From a virus: a stretch of 43,303 bases of DNA. Position 1 is the first letter of the stretch; every line of letters begins with the position of its first letter. The notes below the pieces were generated by a model. The model worked only from the letters and a program-made list of their open reading frames with translations, was not told the origin of the DNA and made no database searches. Positions 21,014 to 27,764 of this stretch are shown here, piece after piece. A program made the translations under genes and the position numbers. The DNA lies in IMG/VR virus record IMGVR_UViG_3300045996_001687, positions 1 through 43,303 of that record, one strand, 5' to 3'.

Positions 21014-21936
21014 TACGAGCCCACCAGCAGATTCTCGTCCAGGACGTAGTCCCGGAGCTTCTGCTCTACCATCGGGTTGGCCCGGATCCGGATCCCGAAG
21101 TCGCCGAATCCGGCCACGCCGAAGGGCGCATCCTTGGCTTTGTCGTCCATGACGGCCAGCATCAGGCAGGACGTGACCACCGGTTCCGGGACGTTCTCCC
21201 AGCCCCACTTGGCCGTGACCTGGACGGTGTACCCGCGCCAGGTGGCCGCGGCCCAGATCGGGTGCACGCCTGACCCGGACATGGCCACTCGGCGGTACGG
21301 CCAGCCCGGCACCTGATTGACGATGCCGTCCGTCGGCTCCAGCGCCAGGGTGGCCACGTCCCAGTCCGTCCCGGCCGTGGTCCCGAGGTAGGGCGTGATG
21401 ACCAGGCCGTCCGTGGTCCAGAAGTCGTGCGTGTCCACCCCTGTCCGCCCGACCGGGAAGGTCCGGGTGGACACGTCCTCGGCACGGCCGAACTGGCGGT
21501 GTGTCCAGGAGTTGATGTCCTGGCTGGCCGAGCGCAACCGCTGGGTCAGCTCGGTGTCCCTGGCCGTCTGGGCGTCCGGGATCCCCATACGGCTCTTGAG
21601 CATGGCCAATGTGGCGTACGGCCCACCGAGCGGCGCCGTCAGCGCCGAGCTGACCGTGACGATCTCCGAGGCCGTGACCGTCTCGCTGTCCGGGTCGGTG
21701 CCCGTCCAGGCCACGAGGTAGTCCCCGAGCGCCTGACCGGACGGGACGGTCCAGGCGTACGTATTTATACCTACGGCCGGGGTCAGCACGCCGGTGGACG
21801 TGGGGCCCACCGCGGCGGCCCCGCCGGCCAGCGGGGTGATGGTGATCTGGACATCGGTCACCGCGACGTGCGGGCCGCCCTCGTACTCGCGCCATTCGGC
21901 CACCAGTGTGGCCGTGGCTCCCCTATTGATGATCAT
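21013..21936 (-). CDS. Head-tail adaptor with an N-terminal Ig-like domain
   Basis: A 307-residue protein. Residues 1-95 form an Ig/BppU-N-like beta domain (GATATLVAEWREYEGGPHVA, YAWTVPSGQALGDYLVAWTG). From residue 105 the sequence has the gp6/Phage_connect-like pattern: YATLAMLKSRMGIPDAQTAR, LRSASQDINSWTHRQFG, then YTVQVTAKWGWENVPEPVVT and a C-terminal helix. The fusion of an Ig-like domain to a connector is notable, because connectors are usually buried. Overlaps the fibre gene by 14 bases. Confidence 0.72.
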   Translation of the reverse strand: MIINRGATATLVAEWREYEGGPHVAVTDVQITITPLAGGAAAVGPTSTGVLTPAVGINTYAWTVPSGQALGDYLVAWTGTDPDSETVTASEIVTVSSALTAPLGGPYATLAMLKSRMGIPDAQTARDTELTQRLRSASQDINSWTHRQFGRAEDVSTRTFPVGRTGVDTHDFWTTDGLVITPYLGTTAGTDWDVATLALEPTDGIVNQVPGWPYRRVAMSGSGVHPIWAAATWRGYTVQVTAKWGWENVPEPVVTSCLMLAVMDDKAKDAPFGVAGFGDFGIRIRANPMVEQKLRDYVLDENLLVGS

Positions 21937-22864
21937 TGCGGGCCCTCCAGCGGAACGGGAACGCGGTGGAGGCGTAGACCTGGCCGCCGCCGGACCCCAG
22001 GTGCATCAAAGCGAAGGTCACGTTGCCACCGGACAGGTCACCCGACTCCACCGTGAAGTCCATGAACGTGCTCAGCGGATGCAAGGCCCCGCCGGCCAGC
22101 GGGTACATGGACGGGTCGCCCTCCGCGCCACCGGCCGGGCTGGCCGTGCCCGTGCTGGCGTACCGGACCGGGGAGCCGCCCACCAGGACGGCCAGCTCGT
22201 AGAAGCTGCTGGCGGTGTGGCTGATCAGGCAGGCCAGGTCCAGGGAGACGTTGTCACCGATGGCTGCCGGGATGGCCAGTGTGAGGCCTGCGACCGGTGT
22301 CCAGGACGCGTCCGCGGAAATGGCCACGTTGCCGCTGGTGACGATATCCCGCGCGAAGGTCGGTGCCGTCCCGCCGCCGCCGCCGCCACCACCGGACGCG
22401 GCGATGGTCAGCGTGCCGGCGCCGTCATCGTAGGTCGCGGTGACGTTGGCACCGGCCACCACCATGGCGCCCACGGTGTCCTGGACGGACTCGGCCAGGC
22501 CGGTCACGTCCGCGGTCACATGGGCGTGGCCGGCGGCGGACTTGCCCTCCAGGGCGCCCTGGAGGCCGGTCACGTCCGCGATGGCGTGGCCGTGGTTGCC
22601 GACTGCCGCGGTGGAGCCGGTGGAGCCCAGGGCCAGGGAGCTGGTGCCGGCACCGATGGCCGTCCGGGCCGCCGCCGCGTCGGCCGCGGTGAGTACCGAT
22701 CGGCCCACGGCGGTGGAGTCGGACACGTCCACGGCCACGTGGGTGTGCACGGTGGGCGCCTTGCCGGCCAGGGCTGCGGTCAGGCCGGTCACGTCCGAGA
22801 TGGCCACCGGCCCGCCCTCGCCACCACCGCTCGGCGGATTGCTGGTGTAGCCGGTGGCTGCCAC
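21923..22864 (-). CDS. Collar-repeat fibre protein in the head module
   Basis: A 313-residue protein. The first 130 residues have three repeats of the type DVTGLxxALxGKxxxxHxH (ISDVTGLTAALAGKAPTVHT; IADVTGLQGALEGKSAAGHA; VTADVTGLAESVQDT), the signature of trimeric tail-fibre or collar shafts. A glycine run follows (about 158-167, GGGGGGGG) and then a beta-rich C-terminal head. It lies between the capsid and connector genes, so it may be a head fibre or collar fibre and not a tail fibre. It overlaps the adjacent glycosyltransferase gene. Confidence 0.68.
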   Translation of the reverse strand: MAATGYTSNPPSGGGEGGPVAISDVTGLTAALAGKAPTVHTHVAVDVSDSTAVGRSVLTAADAAAARTAIGAGTSSLALGSTGSTAAVGNHGHAIADVTGLQGALEGKSAAGHAHVTADVTGLAESVQDTVGAMVVAGANVTATYDDGAGTLTIAASGGGGGGGGTAPTFARDIVTSGNVAISADASWTPVAGLTLAIPAAIGDNVSLDLACLISHTASSFYELAVLVGGSPVRYASTGTASPAGGAEGDPSMYPLAGGALHPLSTFMDFTVESGDLSGGNVTFALMHLGSGGGQVYASTAFPFRWRARNDHQ

Positions 22865-23775
22865 TACCGGATCCCGTCTCTCACTCGCGGAATGACCAGA
22901 CCGGCGCGGCTATAGAGCTCGGCCGTCCGGGCGATCTCGTGACCCTTGGCCTGGATCAGGGTCTCCTGCTGCATGGCGTACGCCGTCTCGTCCAGGAAGA
23001 TCCCGCCCTTGTAGTGCGTGGTCTTGATGCTGGTGTCCACGCCCATCTCCAGGCCGGACGCCTGCACGCGCACGCAGAAGGACAGATCCTCGGAGAAGGT
23101 CCGAGGCGTGCCGTTGCCGCCGGCCGTGGCGTCCGTGATCGGCATGAACGGGTCCGGGCCGACCGCGGTCAGGGCCTCGCGGTGGACCAGCAGGCACGCG
23201 GCGCCGGTCCCGGCCACGTGCTGGAAAGCGTCCCGCCGATACTTACCGATGGCCTGGAATCCGCGCTCACCGTTCGGCCGCTCCTGGTAGGAGTAGAGCG
23301 TCGGCTGGATGCGGTAGCGCGCGGCATAGAGCTCGTTCTGGCGGAGGTCCGGGTCCAGCTTCTGCGCGAAGCACAGCGCGCCCAGGACCGGCACGGAGTT
23401 GGCCTCGGCGGACTCCACCAGGCGATCCACGGTGTCCGCGGCAAAGCCCATGTCCGAGTCGACCATGAAGAGCCATTCCGCATCCGTGTGCTCCAGGAAG
23501 TAGCGGGCCACCTCGTTACGGGCGCCGGCCAGGCCCATGGTGCCGGACACGCGCCGGACGTACTGGCCGCCCTCGCGGATGATCCGGTTACTGGTGGCCG
23601 CGTCCCGCAGCATCAGGTCCGTCCAGGACAGGCCGAAGCACGCCGCCCATTCCTGGCCGTCGACCACGGCCGGGATCACCGAGCCGGGCACGTACGCGGT
23701 CTCGGGCGGCAAAGGCATTCCGTCCGGGCCTTCCGGCACGTCGTCACCTTCCTCTGCCCACAACGCGTTGGTCAT
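22864..23775 (-). CDS. Glycosyltransferase, GT-A fold
   Basis: A 303-residue protein. GLAGARNEVARYFLEHTDAE followed by WLFMVDSDMGF (DxD at 106-108, nucleotide-sugar/metal site), then VPVLGALCFAQK, AGTGAACLLVHREAL and SEDLSFCVRV(Q) match GT-A glycosyltransferases, GT2-like. It is coupled to the fibre gene and sits in the head module, so virion glycosylation (fibre or capsid) is the likely role; glycosylated virions are known in actinophages. An acceptor cannot be deduced. A CTATAG (22910-22915) lies within the end of the gene. Confidence 0.75.
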   Translation of the reverse strand: MTNALWAEEGDDVPEGPDGMPLPPETAYVPGSVIPAVVDGQEWAACFGLSWTDLMLRDAATSNRIIREGGQYVRRVSGTMGLAGARNEVARYFLEHTDAEWLFMVDSDMGFAADTVDRLVESAEANSVPVLGALCFAQKLDPDLRQNELYAARYRIQPTLYSYQERPNGERGFQAIGKYRRDAFQHVAGTGAACLLVHREALTAVGPDPFMPITDATAGGNGTPRTFSEDLSFCVRVQASGLEMGVDTSIKTTHYKGGIFLDETAYAMQQETLIQAKGHEIARTAELYSRAGLVIPRVRDGIR

Positions 23776-23812
23776 CTCGTCCTCGCTCCTGGCCGGGTGG
23801 TGGCTGGGTAAG

Positions 23813-23849
23813 CCCGCGCGCCCCGACCCAGCCAGGCAGGGCGCGCGGG
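23813..23849 (-). terminator. Hairpin/attenuator downstream of 23858
   Basis: Perfect 10-bp stem CCCGCGCGCC (23813-23822) / GGCGCGCGGG (23840-23849). It lies between the 144-residue head gene and the glycosyltransferase gene. There is no T run, so attenuation is more likely than full termination. Flank CGCGGGAGACTGC is shared with the hairpin after the capsid gene. Confidence 0.6.
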
Positions 23850-23857
23850 AGACTGCC

Positions 23858-24292
23858 TTACTCCTTGTTGCTGACCTTGGCGCTACCGCGGCCCTGGGTC
23901 CGGGCCGCCTTGGGCAGGCCGGCCATGGGGTCGGTCGCGGTGACCTTGACGCCGCCGTTGTCCTTCTGCGGCTCCATGGTCTGCTGACCCTGGTCCGGCG
24001 GGGTGAGCGCTTCCTCCACGCTCACTTCCTCGCGCGGCACGTCCTCCGGGGTGTACGTCTGGACCTCGGCCTTGACCTCGGCCACGTCACCGGGCGCCGG
24101 ACGGGTGTCCAGCTCCTCGGCCTTGGGGTCCACGAGGTTGACGTGCTCGCCGGTGGCGCTGACCGGGCCCAGGGCGGGGTCCAGCCGGGCGATCTCGGTG
24201 CCGTCTCCGGCCCGGACCACCTTGATCTGGTCACCCGCGGGGACCTTGTCGTCGTAGTCCGGGTCGCCGGACTTCCGCTTTTCGTGAACCAT
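23858..24292 (-). CDS. Hypothetical head-region protein
   Basis: A 144-residue acidic protein (MVHEKRKSGDPDYDDKVPAG..., IKVVRAGDGTEIARLDPALG). It is mostly low in complexity and charged. The middle and tail (DVPREEVSVEEALTPPDQGQ ... KDNGGVKVTATDPMAGLPKA) look disordered. Its place right after the major capsid suggests a minor head or decoration protein; not recognised. Flanked by hairpins on both sides, so its dose may be set by attenuation. Confidence 0.65.
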   Translation of the reverse strand: MVHEKRKSGDPDYDDKVPAGDQIKVVRAGDGTEIARLDPALGPVSATGEHVNLVDPKAEELDTRPAPGDVAEVKAEVQTYTPEDVPREEVSVEEALTPPDQGQQTMEPQKDNGGVKVTATDPMAGLPKAARTQGRGSAKVSNKE

Positions 24293-24322
24293 GTCGGTCC
24301 CTCTCCTGGATCTGGGTTGGGC

Positions 24323-24356
24323 CCCGCGCGCGCCCGGGGGGCCGTCCGCGCGCGGG
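24323..24356 (-). terminator. Hairpin/attenuator downstream of the capsid gene
   Basis: Stem CCCGCGCGCG (24323-24332) / CGCGCGCGGG (24347-24356), immediately after the capsid stop. Partial terminators after capsid genes are common in phages; this one shares flanking sequence with the hairpin at 23813. Confidence 0.6.
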
Positions 24357-24362
24357 AGACTG

Positions 24363-25832
24363 CTAGGCGGTGGTCTTGTCCTGGAGCAGACGGAACGCCA
24401 GGTCGTTGACCGAGTCCGAGCCGTTCCGGAAGTGCATGTACCAGCCGCGCCGGCCGTCGGGCAGGTTGTTGCTGGTGTTGAACAGGTGCGGGATGAACTC
24501 GATGGAGGTCGATCCCGGCTTGTCCACGATCACGAAGTTGGAGAAGTCACCGAACACCAGCAGGTTGTCCACCGTGGTGGTCTGCTGGACGGCCGGGGCC
24601 TCATCCGACTCCCGCACCGGGCGGCCCAGGAGCCGGTCCGTGTACGACTGGGTGATGTCCGTGGAGTAGCTGGCACCGAGCGCGGTGCCGAGCGCCATGA
24701 TCGAACCCCGGAAGAGCGGGTTCATCAGCCAGGACGCCTTGCCGCGCCACCGGACGCCCAGCTGGCGGTAGACGTTCTGGATGTCCGCCAGGGTCCAGGT
24801 GGCACCGGTGGTCAGCTGGAGCTCCACGTTGGTGTTGCTGTCCAGCGCGGTGAAGATGCCGGTGGGCTGACCCGAGCCGGAACCGGTGGCGTGCGCCACC
24901 GCCTCCAGCCGGTCCTTCGCGTCGGCCAGCATCATCTGCACGTCCCCGGCCAGGCCGGTGATGTCCTCGAACGACTCGATCGACGCCATGATCAGCGACT
25001 TGGCCGAGAAGACCGGGATGGACGCGGGGCCGATCGGCGGGGTGTCGTCCGAGACCTCGGTGAGTTCCGCGTCCCAGCTGGCGGTGGCGCCGGCCGTGGT
25101 GACGCCGTTCCAGCGGTTGGCCCCGCCGGTCAGCGTGACGGTCCGGGCCATGCCGCGGATCATGTTGCTGACGCCGTTGTTGGTCAGGATCAGCGTGGGG
25201 TCCAGGTGCGTCGGCACGAGATAGCCACCGGCCGTGTTGGTGCCCACGGCCATGGCCGCGCGCTCCACGTCCTCCAGGAACGCCGGGTCCGTGCCCGTGA
25301 CGACCTTCTCGAACGCGCTGACGTAGTTGGGGTCCAGCCGGCCGAGGATGTTCCGGCTCCAGCTGGTGTCCTTCTTGTGCCGGCGCACGAACTTCTTAAC
25401 GCTGTCGTCGTAGCCGTCCGGCATCTCGTAGCGCTCGATCGCCCGATTGATGTTGTCGCCCAGGGCGTCCCGGAACTCGCGCTCACCCATGTGCCGGGTG
25501 TTGCTGCGCAGGATCTCGAACTCGTTGCCCTTGACGATCACGGCCGGGCCGGCGCCGCGCTCGCGGCGGGAGCGGGTCACCTCGGTCTCGCGCTGGTCGC
25601 CGGGCTCGGTGTGGGTCTCGTCGTCCGCGTACTCCCGCAGGCGCTGGATCTCGTCCTCGCGCGCCTGGGTCTCGGCCCGCTCGATCTCCAGACCGGGGAT
25701 CAGCTCCAGAGCCGCGTCCTGACGCTCGATGTCCGCATCGGACGGGTCCTCCAGCTCGGCCACCTCAAGGATGATCCCGCGCTGGATCTCGATCTCGGCG
25801 GTAACGTCCGCCAGCTTACGGCGCTTGGCCAT
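24363..25832 (-). CDS. Major capsid protein, HK97 fold
   Basis: A 489-residue protein. Residues 1-110 are a charged coiled-coil region (AEIEIQRGIILEVAELEDPS ... REDEIQRLREYADDE) like the delta/scaffold domain removed by the protease. The HK97 core follows: GTNTAGGYLVPTHLDPTLIL, SWDAELTEVSDDTPPIGPAS, KSLIMASIESFEDITGLAGD, HATGSGSGQPTGIF, VRWRGKASWLMNPLFRGSIM and VFGDFSNFVIVDKPGSTSIE. It overlaps the protease gene by 17 bases. Confidence 0.92.
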   Translation of the reverse strand: MAKRRKLADVTAEIEIQRGIILEVAELEDPSDADIERQDAALELIPGLEIERAETQAREDEIQRLREYADDETHTEPGDQRETEVTRSRRERGAGPAVIVKGNEFEILRSNTRHMGEREFRDALGDNINRAIERYEMPDGYDDSVKKFVRRHKKDTSWSRNILGRLDPNYVSAFEKVVTGTDPAFLEDVERAAMAVGTNTAGGYLVPTHLDPTLILTNNGVSNMIRGMARTVTLTGGANRWNGVTTAGATASWDAELTEVSDDTPPIGPASIPVFSAKSLIMASIESFEDITGLAGDVQMMLADAKDRLEAVAHATGSGSGQPTGIFTALDSNTNVELQLTTGATWTLADIQNVYRQLGVRWRGKASWLMNPLFRGSIMALGTALGASYSTDITQSYTDRLLGRPVRESDEAPAVQQTTTVDNLLVFGDFSNFVIVDKPGSTSIEFIPHLFNTSNNLPDGRRGWYMHFRNGSDSVNDLAFRLLQDKTTA

Positions 25833-26571
25833 CGATGCTCACTCCCAGTTCCCTGGCGCGCAGGATGTTCGCTCGCTGCCGCGCCTTGATCCGATTCCGG
25901 CCAGGGTGCCCATCGGGCGAGCCTTCCGGCGCGGCGGGTCCCGGGTCGGGAGTGCCGTTCGTGGTGGACGGGGCCTGGGGCGTGCCCACCATGTCAGTGA
26001 TCATAGACCGAACCAGCTCCTGAAGGTCTTCCTGGCTGCGAATCGCCACCAGGCCGGCGCCCTCATACGCGGGGGAGTGGGTCGGTCCGTACTCCTTGAG
26101 GCCGAGCTCCATGCGCTCCACCACCGGCAGCCGGCCATTGCTGCCGACCTTGCGGGTGTTGTAGACCCGGCCAGTGAATGACTGCCCACGGATCTGACCA
26201 CCCTCCCAGGCAGCCAGGACGGCATCAGCCATCTCGCCATCGTTGTAGCGGCTCACGGTCAGCAGGCCCTTGCCGTCCGGCCGGATCTCCTGCGGCGTGG
26301 CGATCGGCACGGCACCCAGCATGTTCGGCTTGCCGGTCAGGTCGTACCCGTGGTTGTAGAACACCTGGACGCGCTGAATGCCGTGGGAGAGCGTGCGGTT
26401 GTACGCCGCCTTGTTGATCCGCTCCATGTAGTGGCCGTGCTTGTCCAGGATCTCGGCTTCCTCATCGAACACGGCCGCGTACGCGGTCACGGTCCGGCCC
26501 TTGCGGTCCACCCGCTGGATGTCCAGGTCATCAATGGCCAGGAAGCGGGAGATGGTTTCGATTGCGGTCAC
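25816..26571 (-). CDS. Prohead (capsid maturation) protease, HK97 family
   Basis: A 251-residue protein. VFDEEAEI with Asp, FYNHGYDLTGKP (H74, catalytic His), GQSFTGRVYN (S131, nucleophile) and EYGPTHSPAYEGA make up the expected order of a herpesvirus-fold prohead serine protease. The last 60 residues are polar and Pro-rich. It removes the delta region of the capsid protein. It overlaps both the capsid gene and the previous mosaic head gene. Confidence 0.88.
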   Translation of the reverse strand: MTAIETISRFLAIDDLDIQRVDRKGRTVTAYAAVFDEEAEILDKHGHYMERINKAAYNRTLSHGIQRVQVFYNHGYDLTGKPNMLGAVPIATPQEIRPDGKGLLTVSRYNDGEMADAVLAAWEGGQIRGQSFTGRVYNTRKVGSNGRLPVVERMELGLKEYGPTHSPAYEGAGLVAIRSQEDLQELVRSMITDMVGTPQAPSTTNGTPDPGPAAPEGSPDGHPGRNRIKARQRANILRARELGVSIDGQAP

Positions 26572-27263
26572 TACGCGCTCCCCTTGACATAAGCCAATGC
26601 CTTGACACCGCTGATTTTGTTATGGCGCTTGTCGTAGACGGTAACGCCGCGAATAGTCAGGATGTTGATACTCCGGTCTCCGTCTGGAGACGAAAAGGTG
26701 TAGCCACCATGCCCGGTAACAGAAGTCAGATTCCAGCCGGACGCTTGCATGGCTTCAAAGACCGGACGCGTGGCCTTGGACTTGACCAGCGCCTCTTGAC
26801 CGTCCATGCCGAGCAACCGAGCAAAGGCCGCAGGCGTGGCAGCCTTGAGTCGGTTAAGCTTATCGGCCTCGGCCGCGTCCCGAGTCTCGCGCTCGGCATT
26901 GTGATGCAATGCCGAAGCGATATTCGTAGTCTCCCATTCCCGGTCAGGATTGGCGCCCAGATCGGACAGGATCTCGCGTGCCTGGTCATCTCCGATTCCT
27001 GCGTCTTTGAGAATGCGGAGATGGTCCTCGTTCCGCCGCGAATTGCCCATGTACCATTCACGGTCGCCCTTAAGAATGTCCTGGATCTGGACCGCAGAGA
27101 GCTCCCGCCGCTTGGGCGCCACGGCCGGACCTTGCTCCGGCTTGTCGGCCAGGGCGGCGGTGGCCTTACTCAAGCCCGTTTTGCCGGCCACGTTGGTGGG
27201 CTTGCCCAGCCGGTTGCCGTGGGACTTCTGGTTGTGGGTGCCGTGGCGCTCCAGGTCAGTCAT
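26571..27263 (-). CDS. Nested product from an internal leaderless start
   Basis: ATG 27263 lies exactly six bases after TATAGT (27270-27275, minus strand), the same geometry as at other apparently leaderless genes here. The resulting 230-residue protein starts TDLERHGTHNQKSHGNRLGK, which looks like a natural N terminus for a head protein. The frame is the same as the 396-residue gene, so both products would share this C-terminal part. Either there are two nested products or two genes were once separate. Confidence 0.55.
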   Translation of the reverse strand: MTDLERHGTHNQKSHGNRLGKPTNVAGKTGLSKATAALADKPEQGPAVAPKRRELSAVQIQDILKGDREWYMGNSRRNEDHLRILKDAGIGDDQAREILSDLGANPDREWETTNIASALHHNAERETRDAAEADKLNRLKAATPAAFARLLGMDGQEALVKSKATRPVFEAMQASGWNLTSVTGHGGYTFSSPDGDRSINILTIRGVTVYDKRHNKISGVKALAYVKGSA

Positions 27264-27761
27264 ACCCCTACTATAGCCGACCGAGCGACTGACCGGGGTG
27301 ACACGCTTCATCGGCTTGACCGTGGCGGCCCGGCCGTCCTTGCGTGGCGCGGCCTTGCGCGGAGCCGCCTTCTTGGCCGGCGCCGCGGCCTTCTTGGTAG
27401 CCGGCTTCGCGTCGGTCAGCGTGGTGGTCTTCTTGAGGCCCTGGATCCGCTTGAGCAGCGCCGGAGTGACCTTGCCGTCCACCGGGAGACCCAGTTTCTT
27501 CTGGAGCCCGCGGACGGCGGCGGTGGTCCGTGGCCCGAACTTGCCGTCGACCGCCAGCGGCTTGCCCTGAGCATCGGTGATCCCCAGCTTGTTCAGGGCC
27601 TTCTGCAACGCCTTGACGTTGTCGTCCCCGCCCTTGCTGCCATAGCCCGAGCCACGGGTGCCGTCATAGCCGATGGCGCTACTCTTCTGGCCGCCCTTGC
27701 TGACGAACTGGCCGCCCTGGGCACCGGTGCCTCGGGCGTACAGGGCCTCATTGAATGCCAC
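26571..27761 (-). CDS. Mosaic head protein: PG-binding-like N terminus, HNQKSHG C-terminal part
   Basis: A 396-residue protein from GTG 27761. Residues 1-25 (ALYARGTGAQGGQFVSKGG) resemble start motifs of actinophage head proteins. Residues 45-108 (VKALQKALNKLGITD... FGPRTTAAVRGLQKKLGLPV) are a peptidoglycan-binding-1-type repeat. Residues 109-150 are Ala/Lys-rich and histone-like (ATKKAAAPAKKAAPRK). From M167 it reads TDLERHGTHNQKSHGNRLGK, the HxxHNQxxHG motif seen at the start of separate phage head proteins. The last 190 residues are a mixed helical domain of unknown function with lower GC. It sits between portal and protease, where MuF/ART-type minor head proteins occur. The second start is listed separately. 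Confidence 0.7.
   Translation of the reverse strand: MAFNEALYARGTGAQGGQFVSKGGQKSSAIGYDGTRGSGYGSKGGDDNVKALQKALNKLGITDAQGKPLAVDGKFGPRTTAAVRGLQKKLGLPVDGKVTPALLKRIQGLKKTTTLTDAKPATKKAAAPAKKAAPRKAAPRKDGRAATVKPMKRVTPVSRSVGYSRGMTDLERHGTHNQKSHGNRLGKPTNVAGKTGLSKATAALADKPEQGPAVAPKRRELSAVQIQDILKGDREWYMGNSRRNEDHLRILKDAGIGDDQAREILSDLGANPDREWETTNIASALHHNAERETRDAAEADKLNRLKAATPAAFARLLGMDGQEALVKSKATRPVFEAMQASGWNLTSVTGHGGYTFSSPDGDRSINILTIRGVTVYDKRHNKISGVKALAYVKGSA
27270..27275 (-). promoter_or_regulatory. Internal promoter -10 within the head gene
   Basis: Minus strand GGCTATAGTAGGGGTATG: TATAGT, six bases, ATG 27263. No clear -35 box. It fully matches TATAGTNNNGGTATG despite lying in coding sequence. Confidence 0.65.
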
Positions 27762-27764
27762 CGG

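Noticed and set aside
22909-22916. CTATAG inside the glycosyltransferase gene as a promoter
   Set aside because: Minus strand TATAGC here is followed by CGCGCC with no GGTA or start codon nearby. The next gene starts 45 bases later by overlap with this one. Chance occurrence is likely.
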